Shown here one piece after another: positions 20,044 through 28,889 of a stretch of DNA of 28,889 bases (position 1 is the first letter of the stretch; each line of letters opens with the position of its first letter). Below the pieces are notes generated by a model. The model made no database searches. It was not told the DNA's origin and saw only the letters and a program-made list of their open reading frames with translations. This DNA is from Gnetum montanum (Eukaryota; Streptophyta; Gnetopsida; Gnetales; Gnetaceae), in contig MNCI01018023.1 in NCBI GenBank assembly GCA_015680685.1, positions 1,696 to 30,584 on the forward strand, read 5' to 3'. The position numbers and the translations under genes are program-made.

Positions 20044-20144
20044 ACACTAGTTGTTGTGTTTTGTAATGATGATCTGTTCACATGTCATCCCATTAGTTTC
20101 CATTAAGTCAATAATCCCATACCTACCTAATATTATTGTAAGGA

Positions 20145-20179
20145 ACTCGAGGATGAGTTTTCATTTAGTCATTGGGGTA
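20145..20179 (+). other. Hairpin motif and polypurine tract before copy C 3' LTR
   Basis: ACTCGAGGATGAGTT (20145-20159) is followed by ATTGGGGTA (20171-20179), directly before the LTR start TGATGGG at 20180. E has ACTCGAGGACGAGTT at 28867-28881, where ACTCG and CGAGT can pair around an AGGA loop. Confidence 0.7.
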
Positions 20180-21153
20180 TGATGGGACGTGATATCTCAT
20201 GGGCCATGATATCGCGTACCATCGCGATATTGCATCCCTCACGATATCGCGTACCCAATATCACGATGCACCATCATATTTATAAATAAGAGGCAACTTC
20301 CCCTTGTTTCATAATCCTAGGCTAAAAGTAGGGAAACTCTAGTAGATTGATCACTCTAGAGATAGAATATTTTCCATGTGCCTGCAGTAGGAGTCCCAAA
20401 GTGAACGAATCTTTATTTGAGCAACATTGTACCTGAACGTAAGTTGTGTAAAACAATAAAGACGAGCTTTCTAGATAAACCTTGGAGTGCATGGAATAGG
20501 ATTTTATTACATGTTATTTCTTACCTATTATTTATTACCTTGCAGTAGCGCGGAATGAGTATGACTTGATTACAAGCATTTACGAATGTGTACAAATAAT
20601 CAAGGAATGGATGCTCATCACGATTAGATTCTCTTTCACCCTTATCTCCTAGTAACATGGGATGAGTATGACTTGATTACGAACATCTACAGATGTGTAC
20701 GGATAATCAAGGAATGGATGCTCATCACACTTAGGCTAGTTAAGTGCCTTAGTACGACCACTTCAAGCACGTGCGTTATGCGTGGTGATCCCAGTAATGA
20801 TTAGCGTTTGGTAGCCGCAGTTGCATAGGTTCAGGGTGTGTACGGTAAGTGGGAACAGATGTTGATCCTAGGTAATTTAGACTTAGTGCATTAGTTAGAG
20901 TTAGTACTTAGTTTCTCAACCCTTCACCTATTAGCGTAGAAGACATAAAACATAAAAACCATAAAAATCATATACATCAGACTTGCTTAACCATACACCA
21001 TGACAAATACAAGTAAGTTTGGGAAGACAACAAATAATTAACCCTAAGCGTTCCATGGGGCGTGTAGGCATTTAGTCTGCGGAGTTCGACTGGATCATGT
21101 GTGCTACGCTTGTATTCGTATGGTTGAGTGTAGGGGTATCTCGCCACTCATCA
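20180..21153 (+). repeat. Copy C 3' LTR
   Basis: Starts TGATGGGACG and ends CCACTCATCA. It aligns end to end with 13845-14817, including TATAAATA (20281-20288) and the 107-bp-period duplication. GATATC cores are at 20191, 20208 and 20243, with variants near 20225 and 20257. Confidence 0.93.
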
Positions 21154-21484
21154 ATGTGTGTACCAAAAGCTGAGAATGGACACTCATCGCTCGTAGGCTA
21201 GGTTAACATTTATCTTTCTATTGTTAATTAGATTAAATAACTAATTTCTCTATTATTTTTAGGTGTAGCATAAGGTCAAAACAACATCAACAATCATATG
21301 CCTCACTTTGGACTAAATCATACATGACAAAGCTACCACTAGTCCAAGTGGGAAGATAGTGAATTACGACCAAGGCATAATGATCTAGATGCCACAACTA
21401 GTCCCATCCATGGAATTTGAATAAATCATGTGTAAACACTTGTGATTCATATGGTTGGACGTAGGGGGTACCTACCACTCATCA
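21154..21484 (+). repeat. Copy D 5' LTR, right part
   Basis: Resumes after C with ATGTGTGTACC and GACACTCATCGC, matching E's ATGTGTATGGATG and GATGCTCATCGCAC (about 24412-24450). It ends CTACCACTCATCA at 21484, followed by the primer site. Confidence 0.78.
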
Positions 21485-21485
21485 T

Positions 21486-21503
21486 TGGCATTATTACCAA
21501 GGA
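21486..21503 (+). other. Copy D primer binding site
   Basis: TGGCATTATTACCAAGGA, one base after the LTR end; a decayed TGGCGCCGTTGCCGGGGA-type site. Confidence 0.72.
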
Positions 21504-21639
21504 TGGTGCTAGCTATCTAGACTATTTATATTATACAAAATCACTATAAAGGTATTAATGATCTATCTTTTAAAAAATATTAATATTTTAAGTCACACAT
21601 ATTATCAAGTAAAACCATGCCTTTTTCACATAGGACCAA

Positions 21640-22970
21640 GACCGCATCACACTAATAGATGAAGCCAAAAGTTGGTATAGATCATTGGAGCTAGATTCAA
21701 TACATCGATGGTCCACAATGCTAGAAATCTTCAACGAAAAATACCAAGCCTATGCGAGAGTGTCCAACTTGAAAAAAAAATCCAAGGATGGAAGTAAAAA
21801 AAATCATGAACCCTTAGATGTGGCCTTAGATAGATACTATTCTCTACTACATAGATGTCTAGGCCATGATTTCTCTTAAAAAGAGCAACTTTTTCATATC
21901 ATAGATGGGCTTCGTAATGAAATGAGGGAGACCCTTGGGATTTATGCCCAAGGTTGATCATATGAATTGAAAGCCCATTAGATACAATGACTAATTAAGA
22001 GGGTGGGAAAAGAAAAAGGAAAGCTATGTAAATGAGAGAATGTAAAGGAATATAATTGGGACCCAACTCTTTAAAAGAAGGGGATCCATATCTAGGATGA
22101 GGAAAAAGAGGCAGCTCTCGATGAGGGGATTTTCACAACAAACCTTGCCAATAAAAAAGTTTATCAATGATCTTGAAGCAAGGATAGATAAGATGTGGGA
22201 GTTGATAAATGAAAAAGTTACAACTTACATGAAAACCATAGAGGATAGAGTAATGCAATAAGAATCAAGTGATTAAAAGAAGAAGAAAATAAAAGAACCA
22301 AGAAACATCTAGGAACACTTATTGGCAAAAAAGGAAAATAGCTATGGAAGAAGAGGCTATAAACTCAACCATAGAAGAGAATGATGAATGCCTATATGAC
22401 CATCTAAAGGGCTATTTCCCAATCATGTTACATCTACATGAGTATTGGGCTTTTGGTTTGAATCCCAAGTTTACACAAAAGAAAATGCCTAGGAAATTAC
22501 CTTTCTCACAAGGTAATTATAGATAGTCCTACAACCGACCATACTATTCTAGTGGGACTTTTTATTAGCCTCAAAACTACTATAAACCTTAATGACAAAA
22601 CCCATAGTTGTGGGGGAGGCCATCATCAAACCAACACTATCCTTACTATCAACCAGACCCATATGGATATTATGTACAACAACCTATTTCACCAACTATT
22701 TCTACTTCCTCTATCTCAAATCACTACTACCACTCTCTTGAATATCATCAACCGGAAAAATCTTCTAAAGGATCACCACCTCACATCTCTCATCCTTTGT
22801 CATATCCTCAATATTATCATACTTCTCTCCACCATATGTCACTGCCAATAACATAGGAAGGTTCGACACCACAACATCAATGAAAGAATGTCACTTATCC
22901 TATGAACATATACAAAATGATAATATTAGTAGATCTCAACCACAACCTCAAAAATTTCCTTTCTTTAGGA
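21640..22970 (+). pseudogene. Copy D gag remnant
   Basis: Gag lacking its N-terminal part. The first recognisable sequence is EAKSWYRSLELDSIHRWSTM (about 21660), only about 150 bp after the primer site, so some 600-700 bp present in E were deleted. Then LDVALDRYYSLLHRCLGHDF, IIDGLRNEMRETLG, a degenerate zinc-knuckle region ECLYDHLKGYFP (about 22388), and a Tyr/Pro/Gln-rich linker with YYVQQPISPTIS (about 22665) matching A's YYVQQPISP. It ends at PFFR (22958-22969). Frames change between 21880 and 22344, and stops are frequent. Confidence 0.78.
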
Positions 22971-23402
22971 TGATTTTGTCACATGGGTGCAAAACTGATA
23001 GACCTACTGGCACATCAAAACCAACACAAGGCCAATCTTGTGAAACACCCTCCCTTGCCAAAACAATGTCTCCTGATCATATGCAAAAGGCAACAGCCAT
23101 CACCACTCCAACATAAGACGTAAATGATAAACCTATCACTGTGGCGAGATAGAAGAATCCATGCATCACTAATAATGAAAAAGGGTGTAGGTGTGGGCTG
23201 GAAGTTTGAAATATTAACATAACCCCTATACCAACCCACAATAAAGTTTAGAAACAAGTGTGTGAGGAAAAATAGGTCTACACAGTAGCCACTAAACTAG
23301 AAGACACCTAGTGGCTTAGTAATAGGAGTCAAAAACTATTTAAATAATGCATGGAGGCATCAAATCCACTTACAAACTCTTGCCCCATCTTTATGCTTAG
23401 TT
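22971..23402 (+). pseudogene. Copy D C-terminal linker, protease missing
   Basis: Between PFFR and the Cys-Ile landmark (23162) there are 204 nt, with TMSPDHMQKATAITTP but no protease motif. After it NPCITNNEKGCRCG and ATKLEDT correspond to E's DPCISSYGHRCSS and ATKSKDTQW. The interval ends at the purine run 23403. No RT, RNase H or integrase is present. The match with E in both intervals (204/201 and 241/243 nt) marks a shared deletion structure. Confidence 0.72.
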
Positions 23403-23889
23403 GTGGGGGTGATGCCCCATCCTAGGTCAAGAATGAATAAGTGTCTTTTTACCTTTTTTGTTTTACAATTTTTTATCATTTTTCTATTTCTTCTAAAATT
23501 TTCTGATTCTTCATATGTTTTTCATTTTAAAATATTTTTCTCTTTTCTTGAGTCATTTTCTTTATGTTTTATGAATCTCTTTTATGTTTTTGTTAATAAT
23601 ATTACCAGTCATGATGCAGAATTCAATGCTATATGTTGGGTTTTTGTGCTATGCTATTAAGATGATTGGGTAAGTAATTGTATGAAGTAGTGAGACCACC
23701 TCATCCATCCCTCTAGTTCTCTAAATAAAAATGTCTTTTATCATGAAAGAAATTTGGTTCTTCTTTCATGAAACTAAAATTCATCAATGATCATCGTACC
23801 TTAAAGAAAGAGGACATGACCAAGTGGGAATGGTAAGGGTGTGACCTCAAGGGGATTTGTTGGATTCTCTTCTTGACTTCCTTCATGTG
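23403..23889 (+). other. Copy D 3' noncoding region, cut by copy E
   Basis: Purine run GTGGGGGTGATGCCCC (23403 onward), T-rich tract (23440-23600) and the conserved block GGGTGTGAC-C-TCAAGGGG (23837-23858). It stops at the LTR of E. The ORF 23403-23660 is hydrophobic only because the tract is T-rich. Possible left target duplication of E: ATGTG (23885-23889). Confidence 0.72.
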
Positions 23890-24723
23890 TGATGAATCAT
23901 GGTTTGTCAGGTGTTGATATTGGACCCCTGATATTGGGTACATGATATCATGACCTGGCTAACGATATCAGATACATGATATCGTGACTCCTGTGCAAGC
24001 CTATAAATACACATTTGGACACACAGGAAAGTAGTAAGTAAGAGTTAGTTATTCAGTAGTGTAGAAGTAGAGTTTTTGTTCATTTCTATTCTTTCCCTAG
24101 TGCATGCATGCAGTGTGATGATTGTAATTGTATGAAACCTTTATTCGAGTGTGAAGTACTTGGATGTGCACATGACCAGCAATAAGGATCAAGATTACTT
24201 CATCATTGCAGCATCCACTTAACTCTTAATTACTTTAATTGTTATTTACTATCTTCTTTAGTTAATATTTACTTTCTTGTCATTTACATTTCATGTTGCT
24301 AATGCGGAATGAGTACGACTTAATCACGAGCATTCAAGTGTGACTACTTGGTATCTAGTAGCATACCTAGGCCATGCACTTGGTAATCCCAGTAGTAGTA
24401 CATGAGGTCCAAGATGTGTATGGATGATTAAGGATGGATGCTCATCGCACTTAGGCTAGCTTAGATTCTCTTCTCCCATTCCCTCTTAGCTTAATCAAAG
24501 TTATCTTCCATTGCCTCTAGGAGTAACACTAGGATAGAAATCATATCTTTGGACTAAACCATATGTGATAAAGCAAATACTAGTCTAGGTGAGAAGATAG
24601 CAAACTATGATCAATGAATGACTATCTAGATACCACAACTAGTCTGTCTACAGAGTTCGATTGGATCATGCGTGAACACTTATATTTGTATGGTTGAGTG
24701 TAGGGGTACCTCACCACTCATCA
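23890..24723 (+). repeat. Copy E 5' LTR
   Basis: 834 bp, TGATGAATC... to ...CACCACTCATCA (TGATGA/TCATCA inverted ends). U3 has GATAT(C/T) cores near 23915 and 23930, a perfect palindrome CATGATATCATG (23941-23952), and GATATC at about 23964 and 23978. TATAAATA is at 24002-24009. The middle shares ATGAGTACGACTTAATCACG and the GATGCTCATCGCACTTAGG region with C's LTR. Confidence 0.87.
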
Positions 24724-24724
24724 T

Positions 24725-24742
24725 TAGTGCCATTGCTGGGGA
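24725..24742 (+). other. Copy E primer binding site
   Basis: TAGTGCCATTGCTGGGGA, one base after the LTR end; closest of the four copies to TGGCGCCGTTGCCGGGGA at its 3' side. Confidence 0.78.
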
Positions 24743-24856
24743 CGGTGCTAGTTATTTAGATTAGTTACATCATCCACGATCGATGTAACAAAGTATTAAC
24801 AATATATATTTTAGAAAAGAAATTAATTTCAATTAAGTCACATATGATTCACAACA

Positions 24857-26430
24857 ATGTCTCGCTCTCAAGACTATGATAACGCAACAACTAGTAAGGC
24901 AATTCATTGGAGAACCAACAAATTATACAATGATGAAGATGAAGTTTGGAGTACTCAATCAAATGGAGGGGTCTCCTATGTACATAAACAAAGACAACAT
25001 CATCCCAACTCACAAATTCATAACCTACCTAGTGACAATGAACCACTGTTGGCCACTAAGAGCCTAATGCATATACAAGAGGCTATTCGAATATCTTGTA
25101 GGCATCGCAAGGAAATTTGTCTACCTAGGATTGATTTAAAAAACTTTCCCAAGTCTTTAGGAGGCTATGATTTAGATCTGCAACATCATTTACAAGTCTT
25201 CCATAATGCCTATGTATGGAACAATATTGATAATGGATGGAAAAAACTTAAGCTCTTCCCTATGACACCAAGCAAAAGTATGGTATAGGTCTTTAAAACC
25301 AAAATCAATTCGAGTTTGGTCGATAATGGTAGAACTCTTCATTGAAAGGTATCAAACTTATGGAAGAGTGTCAGTCTTGAGGAGACAAATCCAAGAGCGG
25401 AAACAAGGACAACATAAACCCTTGGACATGGCCTTAGAATGATATTATGCATTATTAAACAACTGCCCAAACCATGGATTCTTCGAGGAAAGGCTAATGT
25501 ATCACATCATAGATGGGCTCTGTAATGAAACAAGGGAAACCCTAGGGATGTATGCCCCAGGTCAACTATATGAACTACGAACCCATTAATTCCAAGAGCT
25601 TATCAAATGGGTAGTAAAAGAAGAAGGAGAAATGGCTTAATGGAAGAATGTACAAAGCTCTCAACAAGATTAAAATCTTGAAATAGCAAGGGTCCATGAC
25701 CATGAAAAGGAGAAATCAACGCATCCAAAGGAGGTGGAATAATTTTTTGCCAATACTACAGTCACTAGATGAAATTGAGGCAAAGATTAATAAGATGATG
25801 AAATGGATACATGAAAAATGTGGAGAATATGGAAACACTATTAGAGGAAGAACCATGAAGAACGAAGAAGCAGGATAGAACACTCTTAGATAATTAGAAT
25901 GAAGGGTTGAAGAGGATAAGGATAAGAACTCAACTACTAATCATATGTATCAATGTAATGTTTTCCTGTACGATCACCCCAAAGGCCAATGCCCAGTCTT
26001 GTCACATTTATATGAGCATTAGAAAAGAATGTTACATCCAGAGTTCATATAAAAATACTATGTTTAATCATAGTGGCAAAAACCCCAATCGTGGGGGAGG
26101 CCACCTTCAAATTGGTCATACCTTTCATACCATCCGAACCTAAGCGCTTGTTATGTCCAACATCCTATTTCCCTGACTGGGTCAACATATTCCATTCCAC
26201 TGCATCATTATCATTCTTCTAAGTACTATTAGTCCATATCCTCTCTAACAAGATCACCACCTTATGTTCCTTACACTTCTCCTCATCCTCAATATTCTCA
26301 TCATTCACCTCCTTCCACATTGCCACCAATTGTGCCAAAAGGATTTGCACCACAACATCAACCCACGAACGTTACTTGTGCTACTATTGTCAACCATAGT
26401 GGAGGTCCTCCACAATGTTAAAAGCATCCT
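24857..26430 (+). pseudogene. Copy E gag
   Basis: Starts MSRSQDYDNATTSKAIHWR at the first ATG, about 115 bp after the primer site, comparable to A. The first frame reaches 25288 and holds LMHIQEAIRISCRHRKE and LGGYDLDLQHHLQVFHNAY, matching C's core. A short deletion near 25270 shifts the frame; VWYRSLKPKSIRVWSIMVELF, LLNNCPNHGFFEERLMYHII and LCNETRETLGMYAPGQLYE continue it to about 25640. Another shift leads to a heptad-like SLDEIEAKINKMMKWIHEK (25765). A zinc-knuckle remnant CNVFLYDHPKGQCPVLSH (from 25954) lacks its second Cys. It ends at PFFR (from 26428). Confidence 0.82.
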
Positions 26431-26796
26431 TTCTTTAGGCATGAATGTAGAAAGAGACAACACAGTTCTGAAACCACTGCATCCTCCAACTTAGCACAAG
26501 TTCAACACTGTGGTGCATCTCTCTCCTCGAACTCAATGTCTCCTATTACCTTAAAAGAACCACCAATCAATGCTCCAAAAACCATACAACCCAATGAATA
26601 TAGCCACATAGGGAGGCATATCGATCCTTGCATATCATCTTATGGTCACAGGTGCAGTAGTGGGTCAACTCCTTATCAATTAACCGCATCTTATAAATTG
26701 TCCCACTATGCTTACTTTAATCAAGTGTGTGAACCCCGATTTGGGTATATTCTAGCCACCAAATCAAAAGACACCCAGTGGTTTGGATATGACTAG
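26431..26796 (+). pseudogene. Copy E C-terminal linker, protease missing
   Basis: 201 nt separate PFFR from the Cys-Ile landmark (26629). One open segment (26536-26796) reads SPITLKEPPINAPKT, DPCISSYGHRCSSGSTPYQ and ILATKSKDTQWFGYD, then TAG. The last part matches linker sequence in A (LCITYND ... GTQWL) and C. No protease, RT, RNase H or integrase motif is present. If E was expressed, its polyprotein would have ended near 26796. Confidence 0.72.
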
Positions 26797-28310
26797 ACTT
26801 CAATATTTCCCACATGCATGGGTCTGCATTTTTCATTTATTAATTCTAGCCATGCTCAAAAGTTTGGTTATGGGGGATATCCTCCATTCTAACAAGTAGA
26901 ATTAATAAATGTTTTTCCTTTTCTTTTCCTTTAGTTTTACAATTTTTTATTTTCCAATTTTTCATCTTTCAATTTGTTGTTTTATCTCTTTATTTATTAT
27001 TTTATTTTTTTTATCTTCTTATGGGTAATCTCATCTATGAATAAAACACTCATGTGACTCGTTGGTTGAGGTGTTGTCTATGTTATGAAGTCTTAGGTAA
27101 TTAATTATTTTGAATGTGATCCCACAACATCCACCCACCCATTCTATTAATAAGAGGTTCTAGTCTAGGTACAGTGATATTCTTGACATCATTAAAACTT
27201 AAAGTAATTTTGTGTTCATTATGCCTAGAGTGAAAAAGGATGAACTAAGAGGGAATGGCTAGGGTGTGACATCAAGGGAACTTGTGGATTCTTTTTGGTG
27301 ACATCTATAGGTACTATCATGAAGCCTGGTTGTACTAAGATCCTTGTAGATCTAATGAAAATGGGAGTAAGAGTAATAAAAGGCATTAAATAAAGCAATC
27401 CAATGTTGTTTTGGGGGTCCCACTAGAAAGACGTGCATCCATGCTTGAAGGTTGGCAGCTTCTCCGGTTCATTGTTGGAAATAACAAAGTGCCAACGTGA
27501 CTAAAAAGTAAAAAAAAACAAAAAAAATAAAAACATGTGTAGCAGAGAAATTCTAAGTCACTCCTCCCTTGGAAAAAATGCTAAGTGATCATACACCTTG
27601 CTGTCATGGTGCTCTTATGGTTGTTCATCATTGGATAAAACAATGCGATGTCACTGATTAGAGGAATGGACTTGATCTTGATTTTGGAGTGACAAGCTAA
27701 TGACACATTGATCATGCCATACACTCAGGATTCATTATGCCTTGGGTCAGTTACCTCATGTCCTAATCTCTACAATCCCTTCTACCATTCGTTTCATCTC
27801 ACTATCTAAGTATTTCTAACTTGTGTCTTATGTGGCATAGAATTCATACCTCATCACAGTGGTATCTACATGTGTGTGTTTTGTGAAACTGGTGTGGATT
27901 ACATTTAATCCTTTTAGTGCCTACAAACATTTTCAAGTGTGGTTACATAAGGGCATCATAGGCAGGAACCTACTCTGGGGAGGACCCATTTGCATAACTT
28001 TTGTAATTTGCACTTTTCGCACACCATCACATCATTTTATACCGTTTGAGTACTTCATTTCCAAATCTATTCTTTCCTTTATCATCATTTTATTAAACGT
28101 TCCTCAAAACCATTACATGTCCTTTTATGTGTTACCTAAACGAATTAGGTCCGACATTAAACTTTTAGGGTAACTTCCTTGAAAAATTTTCTAACTCGAA
28201 AATCACACTAAGCAAAGAATTCAACATTTATTAAAGGCAATGAGTAAGGTATGAAATAATTGAACTTCTTTAAATAACCTTACTAACAATTGATCTTTGT
28301 GTGATTATAG
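26797..28310 (+). other. Copy E 3' noncoding region
   Basis: Purine run TATGGGGGATAT (about 26869-26880), T-rich tract (26905-27020), conserved block GGGTGTGAC-A-TCAAGGG (27262-27283), and a block with CTCTGGGGAGGACCCA (27937-27994) shared with C. It ends at the acceptor-like TTTGTGTGATTATAG (28296-28310). ORF 27859-28173 is in no conserved frame with C and looks like chance. Confidence 0.72.
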
Positions 28311-28712
28311 ATGGCCCCTAAAAGAGGACAAAAAGGATGACCTTCTCAAGGTACAACTAAACGCTCGAGGGGAGGCAGAGGCTAAGGACCTCATGCAGAA
28401 CATGTAGAGCAGGAGGCACAATCATTTAGCATCCATCAGGGAACTCCTATCACTGCACAATTTGGCCAAGAAAAAGGTGGAGAGGTTAAGGCCCGAGCCT
28501 ATGAAGAGGAACAATGGCTATTTGCAGCATGGCATGTCAAGGCTAATCAAGTGTTTCCATAGTTGCCATGTCCATGGGAAGTGCCAACTCCATCAAACAT
28601 TGGAACATTAGCATGGACGTTGCTTCTTCAATAGTATCAATCTCAAAAGCCTAGAGCACAGGACAAAGGAAAGGCACCCATGAAGGAGCCACCACTACCA
28701 GAAACCACATGA
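28311..28712 (+). pseudogene. Copy E extra 3' ORF (134 codons with stops)
   Basis: Starts MAPKRGQKG directly after the acceptor-like TTATAG. The N-terminus is basic (KRGQK, KRSRGGRG), the middle acidic/mixed (EHVEQEAQSF, AYEEEQWLFAAWHVK), and the C-terminus Pro/Lys-rich (KGKAPMKEPPLPETT). Four in-frame stops (28338, 28383, 28560, 28632) interrupt it; there is no sign of a frameshift in codon pattern. A small ORF between pol and the 3' LTR is usual in Athila/Tat-type elements, where it is called env-like or ATHILA ORF; I cannot confirm homology. Basic N-terminus suggests a nuclear or nucleic-acid role, which is inference. I see no signal peptide or membrane segment. Confidence 0.55.
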
Positions 28713-28866
28713 GTTCCAACAAAATTTTGTCTTTTTGTAATTCTATGTTAGTGTCCCAATTTTATTTTGTTCAATTCTCCATTGTGGCATGAATAAATTC
28801 CTAGTTAGTTAATAATCCCATACCTATCCATTATGTAATTAATTAAACTTGTTCTCATTTTGTTTG

Positions 28867-28881
28867 ACTCGAGGACGAGTT
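28867..28881 (+). other. Pre-polypurine hairpin motif of copy E
   Basis: ACTCGAGGACGAGTT: 5-bp perfect arms around AGGA. The same motif with one change stands 20 bp before C's 3' LTR (20145-20159), which suggests E's 3' LTR starts about 20 bp after 28881, just outside the window. Confidence 0.65.
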
Positions 28882-28889
28882 GTTATTCA

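Larger units (their letters stand above)
18262..20179 (+). other. Copy C 3' noncoding region
   Basis: About 1.9 kb without a supported gene. In order: purine run CATGGGAGAGATGG (18263-18276), T-rich tract (18305-18440), conserved block GGGTGTGAC-T-TCAAGGG (18728-18749), a stretch closely matching A 120-340, a block with CTTTGGGGAGGATCCA (19396-19454) shared with E, a TAG-ATG junction at 19813-19818, and the hairpin plus polypurine region before the 3' LTR. ORFs at 18738-18950, 18751-18942 and 19779-20081 overlap each other on opposite strands and look like chance. Confidence 0.75.
13845..21153 (+). mobile_element. Copy C: non-autonomous gag-pro Athila-like element with both LTRs
   Basis: 7.3-kb element with LTRs of 973 and 974 bp, a primer site at 14819, a gag-protease reading frame (14958-18191), no RT, RNase H or integrase, and a 1.9-kb 3' noncoding region. 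It is inserted in the LTR of copy D. The flanking pentamers GCGTA (13840-13844) and ATGTG (21154-21158) are not identical; they differ by three transitions. So the target duplication is either decayed or absent. Gag and protease resemble those of copy A closely. Confidence 0.9.
13362..23889 (+). mobile_element. Copy D: gag-only Athila-related element, split by C and truncated by E
   Basis: Its 5' LTR is in two pieces (13362-13844 and 21154-21484) around copy C. Internal sequence 21485-23889 holds a primer site, gag remnants without protease or pol, and the start of the 3' noncoding region, which stops where copy E begins at 23890. The two LTR pieces add to about 814 bp, close to E's 834-bp LTR, and both start TGATGAATC, so D and E are one family. 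The remainder of D would lie beyond E, outside the window. Confidence 0.8.
23890..28889 (+). mobile_element. Copy E: gag-only Athila-related element, 3' LTR beyond window
   Basis: 5' LTR (23890-24723), primer site, gag from 24857, a linker without protease or pol, a 1.4-kb 3' noncoding region, an extra ORF at 28311 and the pre-polypurine hairpin at 28867. The window ends just before the expected polypurine tract and 3' LTR. It has the same structure and LTR type as copy D, into whose 3' region it is inserted. Confidence 0.85.

Noticed and set aside
19779-20081. 100-codon minus-strand ORF near C's 3' LTR
   Set aside because: No motif, antisense to the element, and not present at the corresponding place in E.
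23403-23660. 85-codon hydrophobic ORF that could look like a membrane protein
   Set aside because: It is the translation of the T-rich tract after the purine run. C, E and A have equivalent tracts with no conserved frame.
23890-24723. This LTR as the 3' LTR of D instead of the 5' LTR of E
   Set aside because: It is followed by a primer site and a gag start, and is not preceded by the ACTCGAGGA motif or polypurine tract. D's 3' region stops about 1.5 kb short of where its LTR should be.
1-28889. tRNA, rRNA or host protein genes
   Set aside because: I looked for cloverleaf-like stretches and for conserved non-transposon protein motifs on both strands and found none I could support.

Overview
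This is plant repeat DNA, almost certainly from a seed-plant nuclear genome. The window is a nest of five degenerate LTR retrotransposons. I found no host gene, RNA gene or CRISPR array. The plant assignment rests on Athila-like Ty3/gypsy reverse transcriptase, RNase H and gag, a TGGCGCCGTTGCCGGGGA-type primer site, and a Ty1/copia element primed by initiator tRNA-Met. The species cannot be named from this.

Layout, using my own labels. Copy A (minus strand, 1-12705) is an Athila-like element. Its 5' LTR lies at 11858-12705, followed leftwards by gag, protease, RT, RNase H and integrase. Its 3' noncoding tail runs off the left edge. Copy B (plus, 6701 to about 11345) is a Tork/TNT1-like copia element inserted in A's gag. 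Most of B's 3' LTR lies in a 370-base run of N (11070-11439). 12706-13361 is unassigned spacer. Copy D (plus, 13362-23889) starts with an LTR that is split by copy C (plus, 13845-21153), which has two 973/974-bp LTRs. D resumes at 21154 and is interrupted at 23890 by copy E (plus, to the right edge), a member of the same family as D. E ends a few bases before its expected polypurine tract, so its 3' LTR is outside the window.

A, C, D and E belong to one lineage. They share the gag layout, the primer site, LTR ends TGATG...CATCA, and a long 3' region between pol and the 3' LTR. They differ in coding content. A once had complete gag-pol. C kept gag and protease in one frame but lost RT, RNase H and integrase. 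D and E kept only gag plus a short linker and share an apparently in-frame loss of the protease segment. C, D and E must therefore have been moved by enzymes supplied in trans, plausibly by A-like relatives.

None of the copies can encode functional protein now. Decay is dominated by changes that look like cytosine deamination: CAA/CAG to stop, TGG to stop, catalytic Asp to Asn, and zinc-knuckle Cys to Tyr. The most interesting points are the parallel non-autonomous lineages, GATATC palindrome arrays in the LTR promoters, a gag-pro stop shared by A and C, conserved 3' noncoding blocks, and a small extra ORF that begins directly after a splice-acceptor-like AG.
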